From: Strigamia acuminata | Lineage: Eukaryota; Arthropoda; Chilopoda; Geophilomorpha; Linotaeniidae | DNA: 60,000 nt | Direction of reading: 5' to 3' | Assembly (NCBI GenBank): GCA_949358305.1 | Contig: OX442315.1 | Span: 6,848,427-6,908,426, forward strand | Shown: in pieces, positions 41,901 to 52,725 of the stretch | Numbering within the stretch: the first letter of the stretch is position 1 | Layout: every line of letters starts with the position of its first letter | Notes under the pieces: generated by a model | Database searches by the model: none | Told to the model about the DNA's origin: nothing | What the model saw: the letters and a program-made list of their open reading frames with translations, nothing else | Translations under genes and position numbers: made by a program

Positions 41901-43888
41901 GTTCATTAAAGGAGATGTTTGATGAACAGTCGAAACAAGTGCAAAAACTGGCGGAAGATGTAAAATTGAGAGAAGGTAAATCGTCCCATCTTAAACAGGG
42001 TGACCACTGACCAGATGGTGATCTGATGCGTATTAAGCGCAACATTCCTAGGCGGAACAGTGCCAGTTGCGCCTAGGAATGAGTTGCATGCATGCTCTGC
42101 CTAATTACTAAGCGCAACATTGCAACTTAGTCATACCTAGGACGATTAACCACAGGACTTCACATCCGCCATTTTTTTGAAATCTGAATTGTCCTGTAGA
42201 AATGCGAAGAAGGAGCCATCTGTCCTTGGTTCCTTGCATTGTTAAAATTTTTTGCGGGCAAATGGCGGACAATTGACATCCCGCATTTACATTTTTGGCG
42301 GACGTTATAAAGTATACTCAAAACCAGAAGACGGAAGAGCCAATAGTTACAATTTACAAAATTTCCCAGTTTTTAAAGAGCCACTAACATTTTTGTTTCA
42401 ATATTATAGTATTTGATTAGGATTAGGTATACTATATAAATTTGATTTTTTTTTGCAGTATAATATTTTTTGTGAGTTTTGAAAATAAAATAATATAATT
42501 AATAATATTTTTGCATGGAACTGGACAGCTGCACCTTGACATCGATAGAGCCGCAGGTTGCCGGCCCCTGTACTAGGTCGATGACTTGGCGCGGCACGTT
42601 TTAATAACATGGTTCGGCACGTTAAAATTACGTGGGGTGGCACGTTTAAAGCTCCAGTGTACTGCAGTGTTTTTGTGTTTTGCGGACTGCTCTGCATTAG
42701 CCTGCCTGTGTTTGTGACTAAACTTTGCTGCAATGCACACCGTAGCTGCATTAAAAACGAGGGGTCCGACATTCAATCGAATTTCTGACGTGGGCTTTCG
42801 AACCCTTTCCGTCCCCGAATCTTTAAATTTTATACAAATTTTGAATTTCTTTTGAAAATTGGACAATAGTTAAAATGTTTTTGACTTTTTTTATTAAAAT
42901 AATCATCTAAATCAGGGGTTCCCAATAATCAGCTCGTGCCCCACCAGTGAGGCGCGCCTCTCCGTTTGGGAAACCCTGATCTAAATCTTTCCGTATCCCA
43001 CATCAAATCCCAACAAATGTGTGAAAGATTTGAATCTCCGACACGCAACTTCTGATTGTCGGACTGAGAGTCAAAAAGTCGTGTTTTAAGCAATCTTGCG
43101 CTTAAAAAATTTTCCTTGGTTTGGGTGTTGCGCTTAGTCTTACATTACATATGCCTAAGCGCAATATTGCTCTTTTTAGTCATATCGTTCATATGCGTAA
43201 GAGGAAATGTAAAAGTACGGTATCTAGGCAGTGTGAGAAATCGCGTACTGTCCAGATTTTCCACTTACCAAATCTGGTCACCCAGATTCATAGACGGCTA
43301 TCATCAATAAATATTTTACAGTTGGACCTCGTTATAACGAACCGCGATATAACGAATAGTTAAAAATGTCTTGGTTGTTTGGTTGACCATAGAACACCAT
43401 ATTAAAAAAAATTTGACACAAGAAACCGATTTCTCAGGTTCCTTGCCATTCGTTATAACGAGACTGCTACTGTTTTCGTGTGATTTTAAACCCTAAAATG
43501 AGATTTTTGTTTAGAGATGCTGACTAAACAGCAGACGGAACAGTGCGACAATTTAGAAAACTACGAAAAAACTCTGACCACTGTGATAATGGCAAACAGT
43601 AAGTGATTCAAACGTTTATTGACTGCTCTTTTAATGTTGATTTCCTTTGATTTTTAGATCAGTTGTCTAAAGCTGTGGGTAAGAATAGTTTTGCTTATTT
43701 AGTTAAAACACAAGACAAAAAAAAATGCAAACTTTGTTTCAGCCGAGGACAAGAAAGTTCTGATTGATAAGATTGGTAGAATTAATTCGTAAAAATCATA
43801 CGTTGATTTATTCTGAATTGATTTTAATTGTCAGATGCTGTAGTGAGAAAACAAATTGAGTTCGAAGAAAATCACGCGAAAAGCAAAG
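41901..43888 (+). CDS. Coiled-coil exons 9-13 of the TRAF/XAF1-type zinc-finger gene
   Basis: Five small exons (41901-41975, 43515-43598, 43658-43678, 43743-43775, 43835-43888) all have GT-AG borders. Their lengths are multiples of three and every junction is phase 1, matching exon 8 across the 11.4-kb retrotransposon. They encode a continuous coiled coil (LKEMFDEQSKQVQKLAEDV, EMLTKQQTEQCDNLEN, AEDKKVLIDKI, VVRKQIEFEENHAKSK). The exon after 43888 is not found. Reading through the donor stays open to 44178, near an AATAAA at about 44172, so a short unspliced end is possible. An oligomerisation stalk following the zinc fingers fits the TRAF layout. Confidence 0.65.
42913..42978. mobile_element. 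66-bp hAT-type MITE
   Basis: CAGGGGTTCCCAA and TTGGGAAACCCTG form the inverted ends, with an exact 8-bp duplication ATCTAAAT (42905-42912, 42979-42986). Confidence 0.85.
43319..43472. mobile_element. Pogo/Tigger-like MITE
   Basis: Left end CAGTTGGACCTCGTTATAAC after TA. The right end reads CAGTAGCAGTCTCGTTATAA on the other strand. The TA on the right side is lost. Related to 19400-19640. Confidence 0.65.
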
Positions 43889-44220
43889 GTAAGTTGACTG
43901 GTTTTACCATGTTAAATGTAATTTTTGATGGGGTAGCATTCTCTCGCCCATGCAATCTATTGCCATGCAATCTATTGCCATGCAATCTCTCTCTGTCTTT
44001 GCCAGGCATTTTCTCCGCACTTAATCTCTCGCCCCGCCACAGACACTCTCATTCTCTCGAAAACTATACTTTCAGATCTCGCTCGTCTCGGGATCTTTGT
44101 CTCGGAGATCTCGAACTTTTTTCGTTTCTAGATCTCGGTCTCGTCAAAACGAGATATGATTATTCTGAGATACAATAAAAACGTACAACTTACGTTATGA
44201 GTTGTAACGTGATTGGTACG

Positions 44221-44303
44221 TTTTTTGATTGTTTTTGATTGTTTTTGATAGTTTTTGACTGTTTTTGATTGTTTTTGATAGTTTTTTATTGTTTTTTATT
44301 GTT
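44221..44303. repeat. TTTTTGATTG-type tandem repeat
   Basis: About eight imperfect 10-bp units (TTTTTGATTG, TTTTTGATAG, TTTTTTATTG). Confidence 0.8.
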
Positions 44304-44469
44304 GTTGTTCTTGTTTCGGTCTGGTACGAGATCTCATCTGGGAAAACCGAGACTTTAAAATAAACAAGATGCTGAAAGTATACTCAAAAACAGCTTAAAG
44401 ACCACCTGGGGCCTCCACCTGGGTAGGGAACTTTAAACACTGGCAAATGTTGAAAATGTTAAAACTAAG

Positions 44470-45514
44470 TCTTATTTTCGGTTCGAGCAAGAAAAGGCCG
44501 AAGACGAAGAAAGAAAGATCGAGGAAGAAAAGAGACGACGCAAGTAACGGATTAATAACAAATAACTTTATGCTTGAACGTTTGAAATTGATTAAAACAG
44601 TTGTCGAAGAAGAAGAAAAGGCTGCTGAAGCGAAAAAAGCTGCAGAAGCGGCTGTGTACGAAGCGAGAAAACAAGAGTTAGATCGACAAGCGGCCAAACA
44701 AAAGGCGAGGGAAAAGGAAATCGAAGAGCGACGACGACAACAAGAAGAGGAACAGATCCAGGGTCGAGAACAGAGTCGAGGGGAAGGGGTCCGCGGAGAA
44801 GATGTAGTTCGCGGGCGGGACGATGTTGGTCAATCGCGCTCTGAGGATTATGTATGTTTGCGATATTTGTGTGTACAGTGTAAGCTGTGTAGACCGGACA
44901 GATTGGAGGGCCTGATTTGGTCCCGACCTACACCTAGCAATATTAAATCGCCTCTCCCATCCGGACAGCTGCTTAGTCCGGACAACTGCTTAGTCCGGAC
45001 AACTTTCTGAGACCCGTCCTATGTCCGGTGTACACAGCTTACACTGTAGTTTGGTTGTTTTTATTGATTAATTTTTGTATTCAGAATCGTTTTGATGATG
45101 GACACCGTTTCTATCGTGGTGGAGATGTTAAAGTTAAGAGTTCTGAACGAGGTGGAGATCGGAATTGGGAGAAATACAAACTGCCAATCAGCAGGCAGTG
45201 GAATGATGAGAAACGTAGTCGTGATTTAGGTTGGTTTGTTTGAAGGAGTTGTTTGTTTGGTGATGTTAATGTTGATGCAATTTTAGGTCTTCGAGATAAC
45301 AAGGATTGCGATACCAGGGATCGGAGCTCGCTTGTTAGAGATTTTTTAAAAAATCTAGCAGATACTGGAGGTGCCAAGAGACCCGTTGAGAAAAGTTTGT
45401 AGACTTTTTTTGGTGGTTAGTTGGTGAAGGGAAAGTATAAAACGAATTTTGGCAGAACCAATCAAGAAACGAGAAGGGCCAGATGAGGAAGGATGGACAA
45501 CTGTTCGTCGTTAA
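44470..45514 (+). CDS. eIF3a-like C-terminal exons
   Basis: eIF3a is the largest scaffold subunit of translation initiation factor 3. A coiled-coil exon ends at 44851 (AREKEIEERRRQQEEEQ, resembling the eIF3a coiled coil). Exons 45085-45229, 45287-45394 and 45456-45514 follow with GT-AG borders and consistent phases (0, 1, 1). The protein ends EGPDEEGWTTVRR, close to the conserved eIF3a C-terminus (DEDGWTTVRR in human, from memory). An upstream coiled-coil piece (44470-44543, EQEKAEDEERKIEEEKRRRK) is followed by an intron-like 57 bp, but as I read it the junction is one base out of frame. The PCI domain and earlier exons are not in the window; coiled-coil exons of another gene lie upstream. 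This could be a partial duplicate. Confidence 0.65.
44876..45046. mobile_element. 171-bp TA-flanked MITE in the eIF3a-like intron
   Basis: CAGTGTAAGCTGTGTAGACC and its near-perfect inverted copy at the right end, TA on each side (44874-44875, 45047-45048). The interior has TTAGTCCGGACAACTGC-type repeats. Pogo/mariner-like. Confidence 0.85.
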
Positions 45515-46176
45515 TTTTAAGTAACGAATGAATAACTTCACCCAATAACAAATTGGCAGCGATAGCTTTGATTATACTGTATGCTTTTGGTTTCAATTAT
45601 TTCTACATCTTTAATCGTTTTTATTTTTGTTTGAAGATCGGCTATATGATGAGATTTATAGGAAATTGGTTAAGGAAGCTCAGATCGTCAAAAACTAAAC
45701 ACCTCAAGAAGTGGAAAAAATTATACAGAAACATTAATTAAACAACACTGCCCACAACTAATGATTCATATTTCCTTAATTTAAATGTGTATATATTTTT
45801 TCATACACTATCCTGCCGTAAGTTAGTTATAAATAAATCACTTGAATGTTGATGGCCTGGCAGGAGAACACACAATTTGGCGACTGTTTTTACATTTTAC
45901 GTTTTTTACAATTAATAGAATTTTAAAATATATTTCAAAAATAAATGAATAAAAAATTAATGCCGAAATAAAAAAATAAAACATAAATGCAGCGACTTGA
46001 TTGGCTTATTGTCAGGCGAGTGATGGCGCTGTAGAACGAGGCACGAGTTTATTAGTCCTGCTTGGGATCGCATATAACGAAGCTCCGAGGATAATATCGC
46101 GTTTAGTCTAATAGATAAATCCGTACAAAACGTCCCGAAATCACCATCGCCCGCACAAGTAAGCAAAATGGCGCCC
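45515..46176. other. Intergenic between eIF3a-like and NPHP4-like genes
   Basis: No coding sequence I can support. ORFs here lack recognisable features. Confidence 0.4.
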
Positions 46177-46190
46177 GTTTCCATGGCAAT
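46177..46190 (+). promoter_or_regulatory. RFX X-box-like motif
   Basis: GTTTCCATGGCAAT matches 13 of 14 positions of the nematode X-box consensus GTHNYYATRRNAAC. It sits about 30 bp before the first recognised NPHP4-like exon. X-boxes drive cilium genes, nphp-4 among them. A GCAAAATGGCGCC motif lies just upstream, similar to that in the LRR gene flanks. Confidence 0.6.
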
Positions 46191-46221
46191 CAATCTGTTC
46201 ACTCGATTTAAACTTTTATAG

Positions 46222-47467
46222 GAGACTCACCGCAGCTTCATCGCACAAATCCACTTCTATGATGCCGTTTACAAGCAGTTCTTCGGTCGCATTTGTCACG
46301 GAGGAACCCGCAAAGAACAATTCGACAGCGATACGATTTGCTGGAAAGAGGCGGGAAAATAAATTTTAAATTTTATTTTTTACAACATGGCTGACATTCA
46401 TATTTTTATTATTTTTTTTTTTATTTGTAGGAATTTATTTTCACACGAGTTTCGTCGATGATAAGATTTTATTGGTGATTGAGGTGTTGGAAATCGTGAA
46501 TTGTGAAGAGAAATGCTTAGGGTGAACGTTGTTTTTTTTTTTTTAGGTTAGGTTTGTTTTATGGTAGTTGTTGTTCGCTTATTTTTATCGATTCGAGTCC
46601 GGATTGTGAGTTTTTTTGATTTTTTTGTGGAAATTTATGATTTTTTGATGATTTTTTTGTATTTTTAGTCGCGCCGTCGAGTGAGAAGATTTTGGGTTGT
46701 CAAGTCGACGTTTGTTTGTCGGATTTTAAGCCGTTGGTTAAGATTGCGTATTTGGTTTTGGAGAATTATGTGTGGTTTCGCAAAGAGAGTTGGTTTCTGG
46801 AGTGAGGAATTTGAACGATAATTCGTGCACTTTGAGAGGTGATGAATTGGAATCTACAAAACTCAACAATTTTTTTGAATATTTCATACAACCTTCACCA
46901 ATTAGTATTAAAAATATTCTTTTTTCTTATCCAGGTGCGAGAAAACTCAAGCGAATCTTACTTAAACCCTGCACATCGTGCACCTTACAAGACCTAACCA
47001 TCAACATCACGACAACAATCGACCAATTTTAAACCGAACTCTGCCAACATCTCACCGACCAAAACCTCCACAATATCACAAACCTTGAAGTATTCGAACG
47101 ACGACTCCAGGTACCAAAAATAAACCCAAAAAATAAACCAAAATTTAAAAAAAAGCCAAAGAAAAACTTAAAAAATTACAAAAAACACCAAAAAAAAACA
47201 AAAACCTGCAAAAACGCCCCAAAAAAAACCAAGAAACCCAAAAAAATTCAAAGGAAACCCAAAAATAATTTAAAATTAAACATTTTTCAGATCGGGATCC
47301 ACAATGGCTGCGATTTCATTGAAGAACCGCACACCCACCACCTAGTTTCCGGAATCAAATTGATCTTCGTCGTCGAATACGTTGTAAACGTCATGTCGAG
47401 CGACGCAAAATTAAACATTCCATTTAATTTCGACTACAGTACTTTTAAATGCAGCTACTACAGCTAA
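46222..47467 (+). pseudogene. Nephrocystin-4-like gene (N-terminal region), with apparent lesions
   Basis: NPHP4 is a transition-zone protein of cilia. The exon from 46222 reads HFYDAVYKQFFGR, matching human SFFDVTYRHFFGR. The exon from 46431 reads GIYFHTSFVDDKILLVIEV (human PLYFHTSLNHPHIVAVVEV). An exon ending at 46838 (NDNSCTLR) joins in phase 1 to 46935-47110 (DLTINITTTIDQF to EVFERRLQ; human EKFEEEL... and EILERRLR). 47291-47467 follows in phase 0 (IGIHNGCDF; human VGVHNGLGF). Lesions: the donor after 46354 reads GA instead of GT, and TAA at 47030-47032 interrupts the best conserved exon. No first coding exon or C-terminal two thirds are found. Either a truncated, decaying copy or a gene read with error. 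Confidence 0.6.
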
Positions 47468-48398
47468 AAAATTTTTAAAAAACTGTGTTAAATCAAAATA
47501 AATCGTGTAAAAACAGAATTGAATTACTTTTCTAGACCGTTGTAAATGAATATCGTGTAAAATACTCAAAAATTGATTTCTAAACCTTTCCATTGAATCA
47601 TTCGCAGAATATTACGATTCGTTGCCACAAAAAGGTCGCCGTTACTCGCGAGACCACAGGGAAAAGAAGCAAATAGTGGATCGCCAAGACGAAACTCAGG
47701 AAAATTTAAGTGATAAATACGTGTGTGGGTGTGGGCTTAAACTGTAAAAAATAAATAACAAAAAATAACAAAAAACAAAACCTACAAAAAAAATAATAAA
47801 TAATAATTAAAAAAAATATAAAAACATAAAACTCAAAAAATTAAAAAACAAAAAAAAAAATTAAAAAAATGAACTTTGCGAAAGAAATGAAGCAGTTTTA
47901 TCATTTAATTTTGTTGCTTTTATCTTTTCTAGTCTTGATTATTATTCTAAACTGGTGCTTTACAAATGTTGTAAGTAATTTATGAAAAAAAAAATCATCC
48001 TTTTACTGGTTTTTGTGTTTCTTTTCGGCTTTGTAAATAGCGATATTATCATCATCGACAAATTGTGCATTTATTATAGTTCGGGGCACCTGTCAGTTTC
48101 GAATTTGATATTTTTCGAGTTCCCCCGGCGGGAATATGCAAATTTTGAGGCTCTGATTGGCTGGTTTGATGAAACGGGACGTGTACATGAAGGAAAAACA
48201 AAAAGAAAAATTGTAATATAAAACTATAAATATGAACATACGATTATCGAAAGAAAAAAAAAGAAAAAAAATCTTGTAGTTTACCTATTTCTTTCCTCCT
48301 CCTTCCTCGAGAAAACATTTTTAAGAAAACAAACAAAATGTATAATCACCATAAAATTGTTTTTCAAACACTGCCTCATTGTTTTTTTTTCTTATTTA
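47468..48398. other. A-rich sequence with two small hydrophobic ORFs
   Basis: After 47608 a frame (YYDSLPQKGRRYSRDHREKK) behind a TCGCAG acceptor stays open to about 47746 but is not recognised. 47982-48221 encodes 79 aa starting MKKKIILLLVFVFLFGFVNS, a good signal-peptide shape. 47870 onward encodes MNFAKEMKQFYHLILLLLSF with a GTAAGT donor after it. In such AT-rich DNA these may be chance ORFs. Confidence 0.25.
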
Positions 48399-48840
48399 CC
48401 GTATATACTCGCGTATAATGCGACCCGCGTATAATGCGACCCCCCCATTTTAGGCGCCATTTTTGCTAATAAGTGATGTATGCGCGTATAATGCGAATTA
48501 ACATTTGTGTCCCACAACAGTGCAAAATGAGGTTAGAAAAGTTTATTTATTTAAAAGGAAACTTTAATATCAAAAAAATTTTTCCTCCTTGTCTATATTT
48601 TGATGATGGATTGATGGATTGTTGCATTATTTGCATTATTTGGATTGTCGGTTGGTCGTATTGTGTGTTGTAAACGGGATAAACAAAGTTATATACGTAC
48701 GAATTACGCGCGTAGTCCAAACGTTAGGTATACGTCAGTTTTATTATATTTTTTTTTATTATGCGCGTATAGTGCGACCCCCCCAATTCGAGGTCCAAAA
48801 TTCGCAATAAATATTTCGCACTATACGCGAGTATATACGG
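48399..48840. mobile_element. 442-bp TA-flanked MITE
   Basis: CCGTATATACTCGCGTATA and its inverted copy TATACGCGAGTATATACGG form the ends, TA on both sides (48397-48398, 48841-48842). Subterminal GCGTATAATGCGACC repeats. No coding capacity. Confidence 0.88.
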
Positions 48841-48842
48841 TA

Positions 48843-49353
48843 CCTAAATAAAACAAATATTCTATTGATGAAACCTCTTATTTCAAACAATATCCATCTT
48901 GACATGCATTTTTCCATTCTTAATCATTCTGTTTTTGCTTTATAGACAGTAAAAAGTACAACCGGAGTGGTCTATGCAACAATGCGATAGGCCAAAATAG
49001 CAATATCCAGATAAGCCAAAGCAGGAATGGGCAGAGAAACCATACAGAAGTATCGCAACATTTCCAACCTCATCTAAATACCGTACTTCCGCAATTAAGA
49101 GCCGCGGCTAGTATGCGAGGCCGGCTACAATTCAAGGATGGCTTTTAATTGCCGAAATACGGTAAGCAGATACGGTAAAGAGTGCCTAAAAATAGCGATT
49201 TTTGCCTCTGAAAAGTAATTTTTACAGGGAAAATGCAGTTATTGCTTTAAAATTTTCATTTTTAAAATAAATATTACATTTTTATTGTACAATTTGTGTT
49301 TTTTAGGTAATAATTGCAATTTTATAGTGAAAATTGAATTTTTTCGTATAAAA
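48843..49353. other. Spacer with one tiny MITE
   Basis: Apart from 49081-49162 only AT-rich sequence is seen. Confidence 0.4.
49081..49162. mobile_element. 82-bp TA-flanked MITE
   Basis: CCGTACTTCCGCAATTAAGA and the near-inverse TTTTAATTGCCGAAATACGG, TA on each side (49079-49080, 49163-49164). Confidence 0.75.
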
Positions 49354-49511
49354 TGTTGGGATGTCCTATGATGTCATTATTAATAAGCGCCACCTAGCGC
49401 CTTGTGTATAAATACGTAATAAACTTTAAGGGAACCACTTCCTGTTTAACCACGTTAACGTTAACACCTTGTCCGTTATTCTCAACACACTCAATCACCT
49501 TACATCCAACA
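49354..49511 (+). repeat. 5' LTR of the Copia element
   Basis: TGTTGGGATG to TCCAACA, 158 bp. The end and the primer site follow the layout of Drosophila copia (TGTTGG...CAACA then GGTTATGGGCC). Confidence 0.8.
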
Positions 49512-49522
49512 GGTTATGGGCC
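49512..49522 (+). other. Primer binding site, initiator-Met tRNA half-molecule type
   Basis: GGTTATGGGCC, the same core as Drosophila copia, which is primed by a 5' half of tRNA-iMet. Confidence 0.75.
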
Positions 49523-49674
49523 TAGGAACGCTGTAACTGCACAGGGAAGTAGCTGCAACATTGTATTTGGCATTAATCGTGCCAGAATCTAACTTTTTTG
49601 GAAAAAATGTGTTTTTGAGAGACTTTTCGTGCGACCACGTTGTAAGGAACTTTTAGGGCCAGAAACTGATCAAT

Positions 49675-50217
49675 ATGGCTGAACAAGCACCAGTAGCAAC
49701 GGGAAGTGGCCACACAACTCATCATTTGCACCATTTGAAGAAGTTAGAGGGAATTTCCAACTTTAACAATTGGAAATTCGCCATGGAAATGCAGCTTGTA
49801 CGTGAAGGTTTGTGGGATTATGTTGGTGGAAAGAAAGTCGACGCCACAAATAGTCGCCTCGCACTGGCTACAATTGCACTTGGAGTCCAGGAACATATAT
49901 ATCAAGAAGTGCGTGGTTTTGACACTGCAAAAGAGGGGTGGGATAATTTGACAAAACTTTACCAGAGTAAAAGTTTGGGAAGCCAAGTTTCTCTTTTAAC
50001 AGACTTAATCAACATAAAATACACCGAATGCAAGGATATGGCCGAATATATTGGTCGGAAAGTGACCATTGGCCAGCAGTTGACGGACATCAACTACAAG
50101 GTAGACGACAAGATGATGGCGGCGATGCTACTCGCAACGTTACCGGAGGAATTCAAGCCGATGTTATGGCGCTGGAGAACTGTGGGACTGACATCACGGC
50201 GGAATATGTCAAGGTGA
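49675..50217 (+). pseudogene. Copia Gag N-terminal part, frameshifted
   Basis: Start at 49675 (MAEQAPVATG). KLEGISNFNNWKFAMEMQL and LPEEFKPM are typical Copia Gag. Just after EEFKPM (about 50162) the family sequence (MALENCG) continues in the -1 frame, so one base is missing. Everything after that in this frame is spurious. Confidence 0.8.
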
Positions 50218-51810
50218 GCCTTCTGCGGGAAGCGCAACGCCGAGAGAAGGAAGTCAGCAGCGCCGCATTCAGCTCGAGCACGGGAAATTCAGGACGGTTT
50301 CAACGGAATGAGGGTAACGATATATCGCGAATAAAATGCCATAGGTGCCACAAATTTGGCCACAAACGAGTGGATTGTCGGGTGAAAATGCCCAAGAACT
50401 CGAAAAAGGAAGAAGACAAGAATAATTCGACGAACAAGACGTACGTTGCCACGGTCTCGGTTGCAGCGCTGATGTCGAAGTCTTCAGATACGGATTGGAT
50501 TGTGGATTCCGGGGCATCGCGACATATGTCCTCGCAACGCGGACAATTTGGTAATTTAGTAAATGCATCGAAAATAGTGGTGAACACTGCAAACGGTGGT
50601 GTGCTTCACGCAGAGCATACTGGAACTGTAGAACTGGTTGTGCGGGTTAATGGAAAGCCTGAAAAGGTGGCATTTCCGGATGTTTATTTTGTACCAGGTC
50701 TAGATGCGAATTTGTTGTCTGTGCGGCAAATGGAAAAGAATGGAGCGGAAATACGATTTCGGGACGGAAAATGCGAGATACGCAAGTATGGTGTTACAAT
50801 AATAGGCTGGCCGAGTCGCCATGATGAACTGTATCGTTTGGATGTTGTGACCACTGAAAAGGGCGGACGAGCTCTGAAATGTGCAACTTCTGCAAGTGGC
50901 GTAAGCAACGAAATATGGCACAAACGACTTGGACATTTGAGTGACAGCGGAATGAAAATTCTGCGGGGTATGGTAAACGGTTTGGACATTTCTGGCAGGA
51001 AAGAGGACTCAATTAAAGTGTGTGACCCATGTTTGAAAGGGAAACAACACCGTATGCCCTTTCCTAGTAGTAAAACACCACGTTCGGACGAAAAACTTGA
51101 ACTTGTGCACACTGACGTGTGTGGTGCGATGGCGGAAGCAACAATGGGCGGAGCTAGATATTTTTTAACGTTCATTGACGACCATTCGAGGAAAACTTTT
51201 GTGTATTTGTTAAAACATAAAAATGAAGTATTTCACAGATTCAAGGAATTCAAGGCGCTCGTTGAAAAGCAGACAGGACAAACGATAAAACGACTTCGAT
51301 CGGATAATGGCACGGAATACGTCGCGACGGAATTTAAGGACTACATGAAACAACATGGAATTGTCCACGAGCTGACGGTGCCATATACGCCTCAACAAAA
51401 CTCGGTGGCGGAAAGGACGAACAGAACTCTGGTGGAAAAGGCGAGATCGATGTTGCAGGGCGCGTCGCTTGGCAACCAGTATTGGGGAGAAGCCATCATT
51501 ACTGCAACATATTTGAAGAATCGTTCGCCAACAGCAGCAGTTCCAGATAAAACTCCCGAGGAGGTATGGAGTGGTGTGATACCGGACATTAGTAAACTAC
51601 GGACTTTTGGGTGCATTGCACATGCTCACATACCAAAGGAGAAGCGCCGGAAATGGAGCGCTAAAAGTGAAAAATTGACTTTTTTGGGGTATTGTGAAGC
51701 GACGAAAGGTTACCGGCTAATTAACACCACATCCAGAAAGATAACAATATCACGTGACGTTGTGTTTGACGAAAGCACAAGCGGAAAATCTGATGTTATT
51801 CCTGACCAAT
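50164..51810 (+). pseudogene. Copia Gag end, protease and integrase, cut before RT
   Basis: In the frame after the break: MALENCGTDITAEYV, one CCHC knuckle (CHRCHKFGHKRVDC), protease (DWIVDSGASRHMSS), integrase zinc finger (WHKRLGHLSDSGM...CDPCLKGK) and a DDE core with VHTDVCGAM, LRSDNGTEYV and SVAERTNRTL. The integrase C-terminal part (FLGYCEATKGYRLI, ISRDVVFDE) is also present. The catalytic residues are all present. LTR-D starts at 51811 after PDQL, so RT and RNase H are off the window. Confidence 0.85.
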
Positions 51811-52631
51811 TGTGGTGACCCAGTTGGATAAGTGTCCCCCCAGGGCGGATGCTTGTCCTCTGAGTCACTGTGATTGAAGAGTCGTTCCCCCCCCGAGTCG
51901 GCTCCACCTCCCCATGGCAGGTGTGTGCCCCGAGGGGGAGGAAGCGGCTGATGGTCAGCCCCCATTGGTTGATCGCCGGCCCTTCACCCCACTGCATAAA
52001 AGGCTGTGTTTCCCGCCTAAAGTCAGAACTTACACAAACGACACCAAGAACACAGCAACTACCTCACCGTCAGGCCAACTTCAACTACAAGTTAGGATTG
52101 ATCGAGGATCGCTGAGTAAAGTGCAAACTGTAACTCTCACGAAGTCACTTGCGAGCTATTCCTGCGAAAGCACGAGAATAGCCCTTGTGAAATCACCCAG
52201 AATAATCGCCCAGACGATTATTCGCCGAAGTAAGTGTCCGAGTGCTTTGTAGGGAACCCCAAAGTTCCTAGACGAGGCCTCTGCGACGCTAAACAAACCC
52301 TAGACAACAGGCACGGATAGAAGACTCGAAAGAGCATTCCACCGCGTCCGTGAAGACGAATCCGTGACGAATTGACGACAACTCGAGACGCCGCCTTTGT
52401 TCCGCCGACCACGCGGAATCGACGACGCCATCTTGAGAAATCCTTTGTTCGACGCTGACCACGTCGACTCTAGAATTATTACTGAGTGTATTTTAAAGGC
52501 ATAAAGCCTGGTGAATAAATTACCTGTTTATTTACATACATTTGGTATTCATTTGGGTATTTACATAATTGATCACAGGTAAAGTATTACACGTTAGCGC
52601 TATTTAAACCTATACCAAGTAGGACGCGACA
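51811..52631 (+). repeat. 5' LTR of LTR-D
   Basis: 821 bp, TGTGGTGACC to GCGACA. From about 52020 it is almost the same as the LTR-B LTRs, including the donor-like GAAGTAAGTG and CCTAGACAACAG. TATA-like CATAAAAGG near 51996. Confidence 0.92.
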
Positions 52632-52633
52632 CG

Positions 52634-52651
52634 TGGGGGCCTGTCCGGGAT
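52634..52651 (+). other. Primer binding site, tRNA-Pro-like
   Basis: TGGGGGCCTGTCCGGGAT, one base different from LTR-B and LTR-C. Confidence 0.7.
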
Positions 52652-52725
52652 TTAGAAATAAATCTCAAATCTGAACTTGTGATCTCTCAATAAGATAACC
52701 CAAATCGTAGAATTACCGAAAGAAA

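Larger units (their letters stand above)
41976..43514. other. Long intron with MITEs, no exon seen
   Basis: Includes the 66-bp hAT MITE (42913-42978), the pogo-like MITE (43319-43472) and several AAGCGCAACATTG-type repeats (about 42030-42130, 43090-43200). Remaining sequence shows nothing recognisable. Confidence 0.5.
49354..51810 (+). mobile_element. Copia-type LTR element, 5' part, interrupted by LTR-D
   Basis: A 158-bp LTR, a Drosophila-copia-type primer site, gag with a one-base break, protease and integrase are present. At 51811 the LTR-D element interrupts pol before RT. The remaining RT/RNase H and 3' LTR should lie beyond base 60000. Confidence 0.9.

Noticed and set aside
43828-44178. 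116-codon ORF as a separate gene
   Set aside because: Its first 20 codons are exon 13 of the zinc-finger gene; the rest is read-through of the intron donor into repeats.
44470-44600. Joining the 44470-44543 coiled-coil piece to the 44601 exon
   Set aside because: The GT-AG intron of 57 bp looks good, but the phases disagree by one base as I read them, so I leave the junction open.
48399-48840. CRISPR-like or satellite array from the GCGTATAATGCGACC repeats
   Set aside because: They are subterminal repeats of a TA-flanked MITE, and the genome is eukaryotic.
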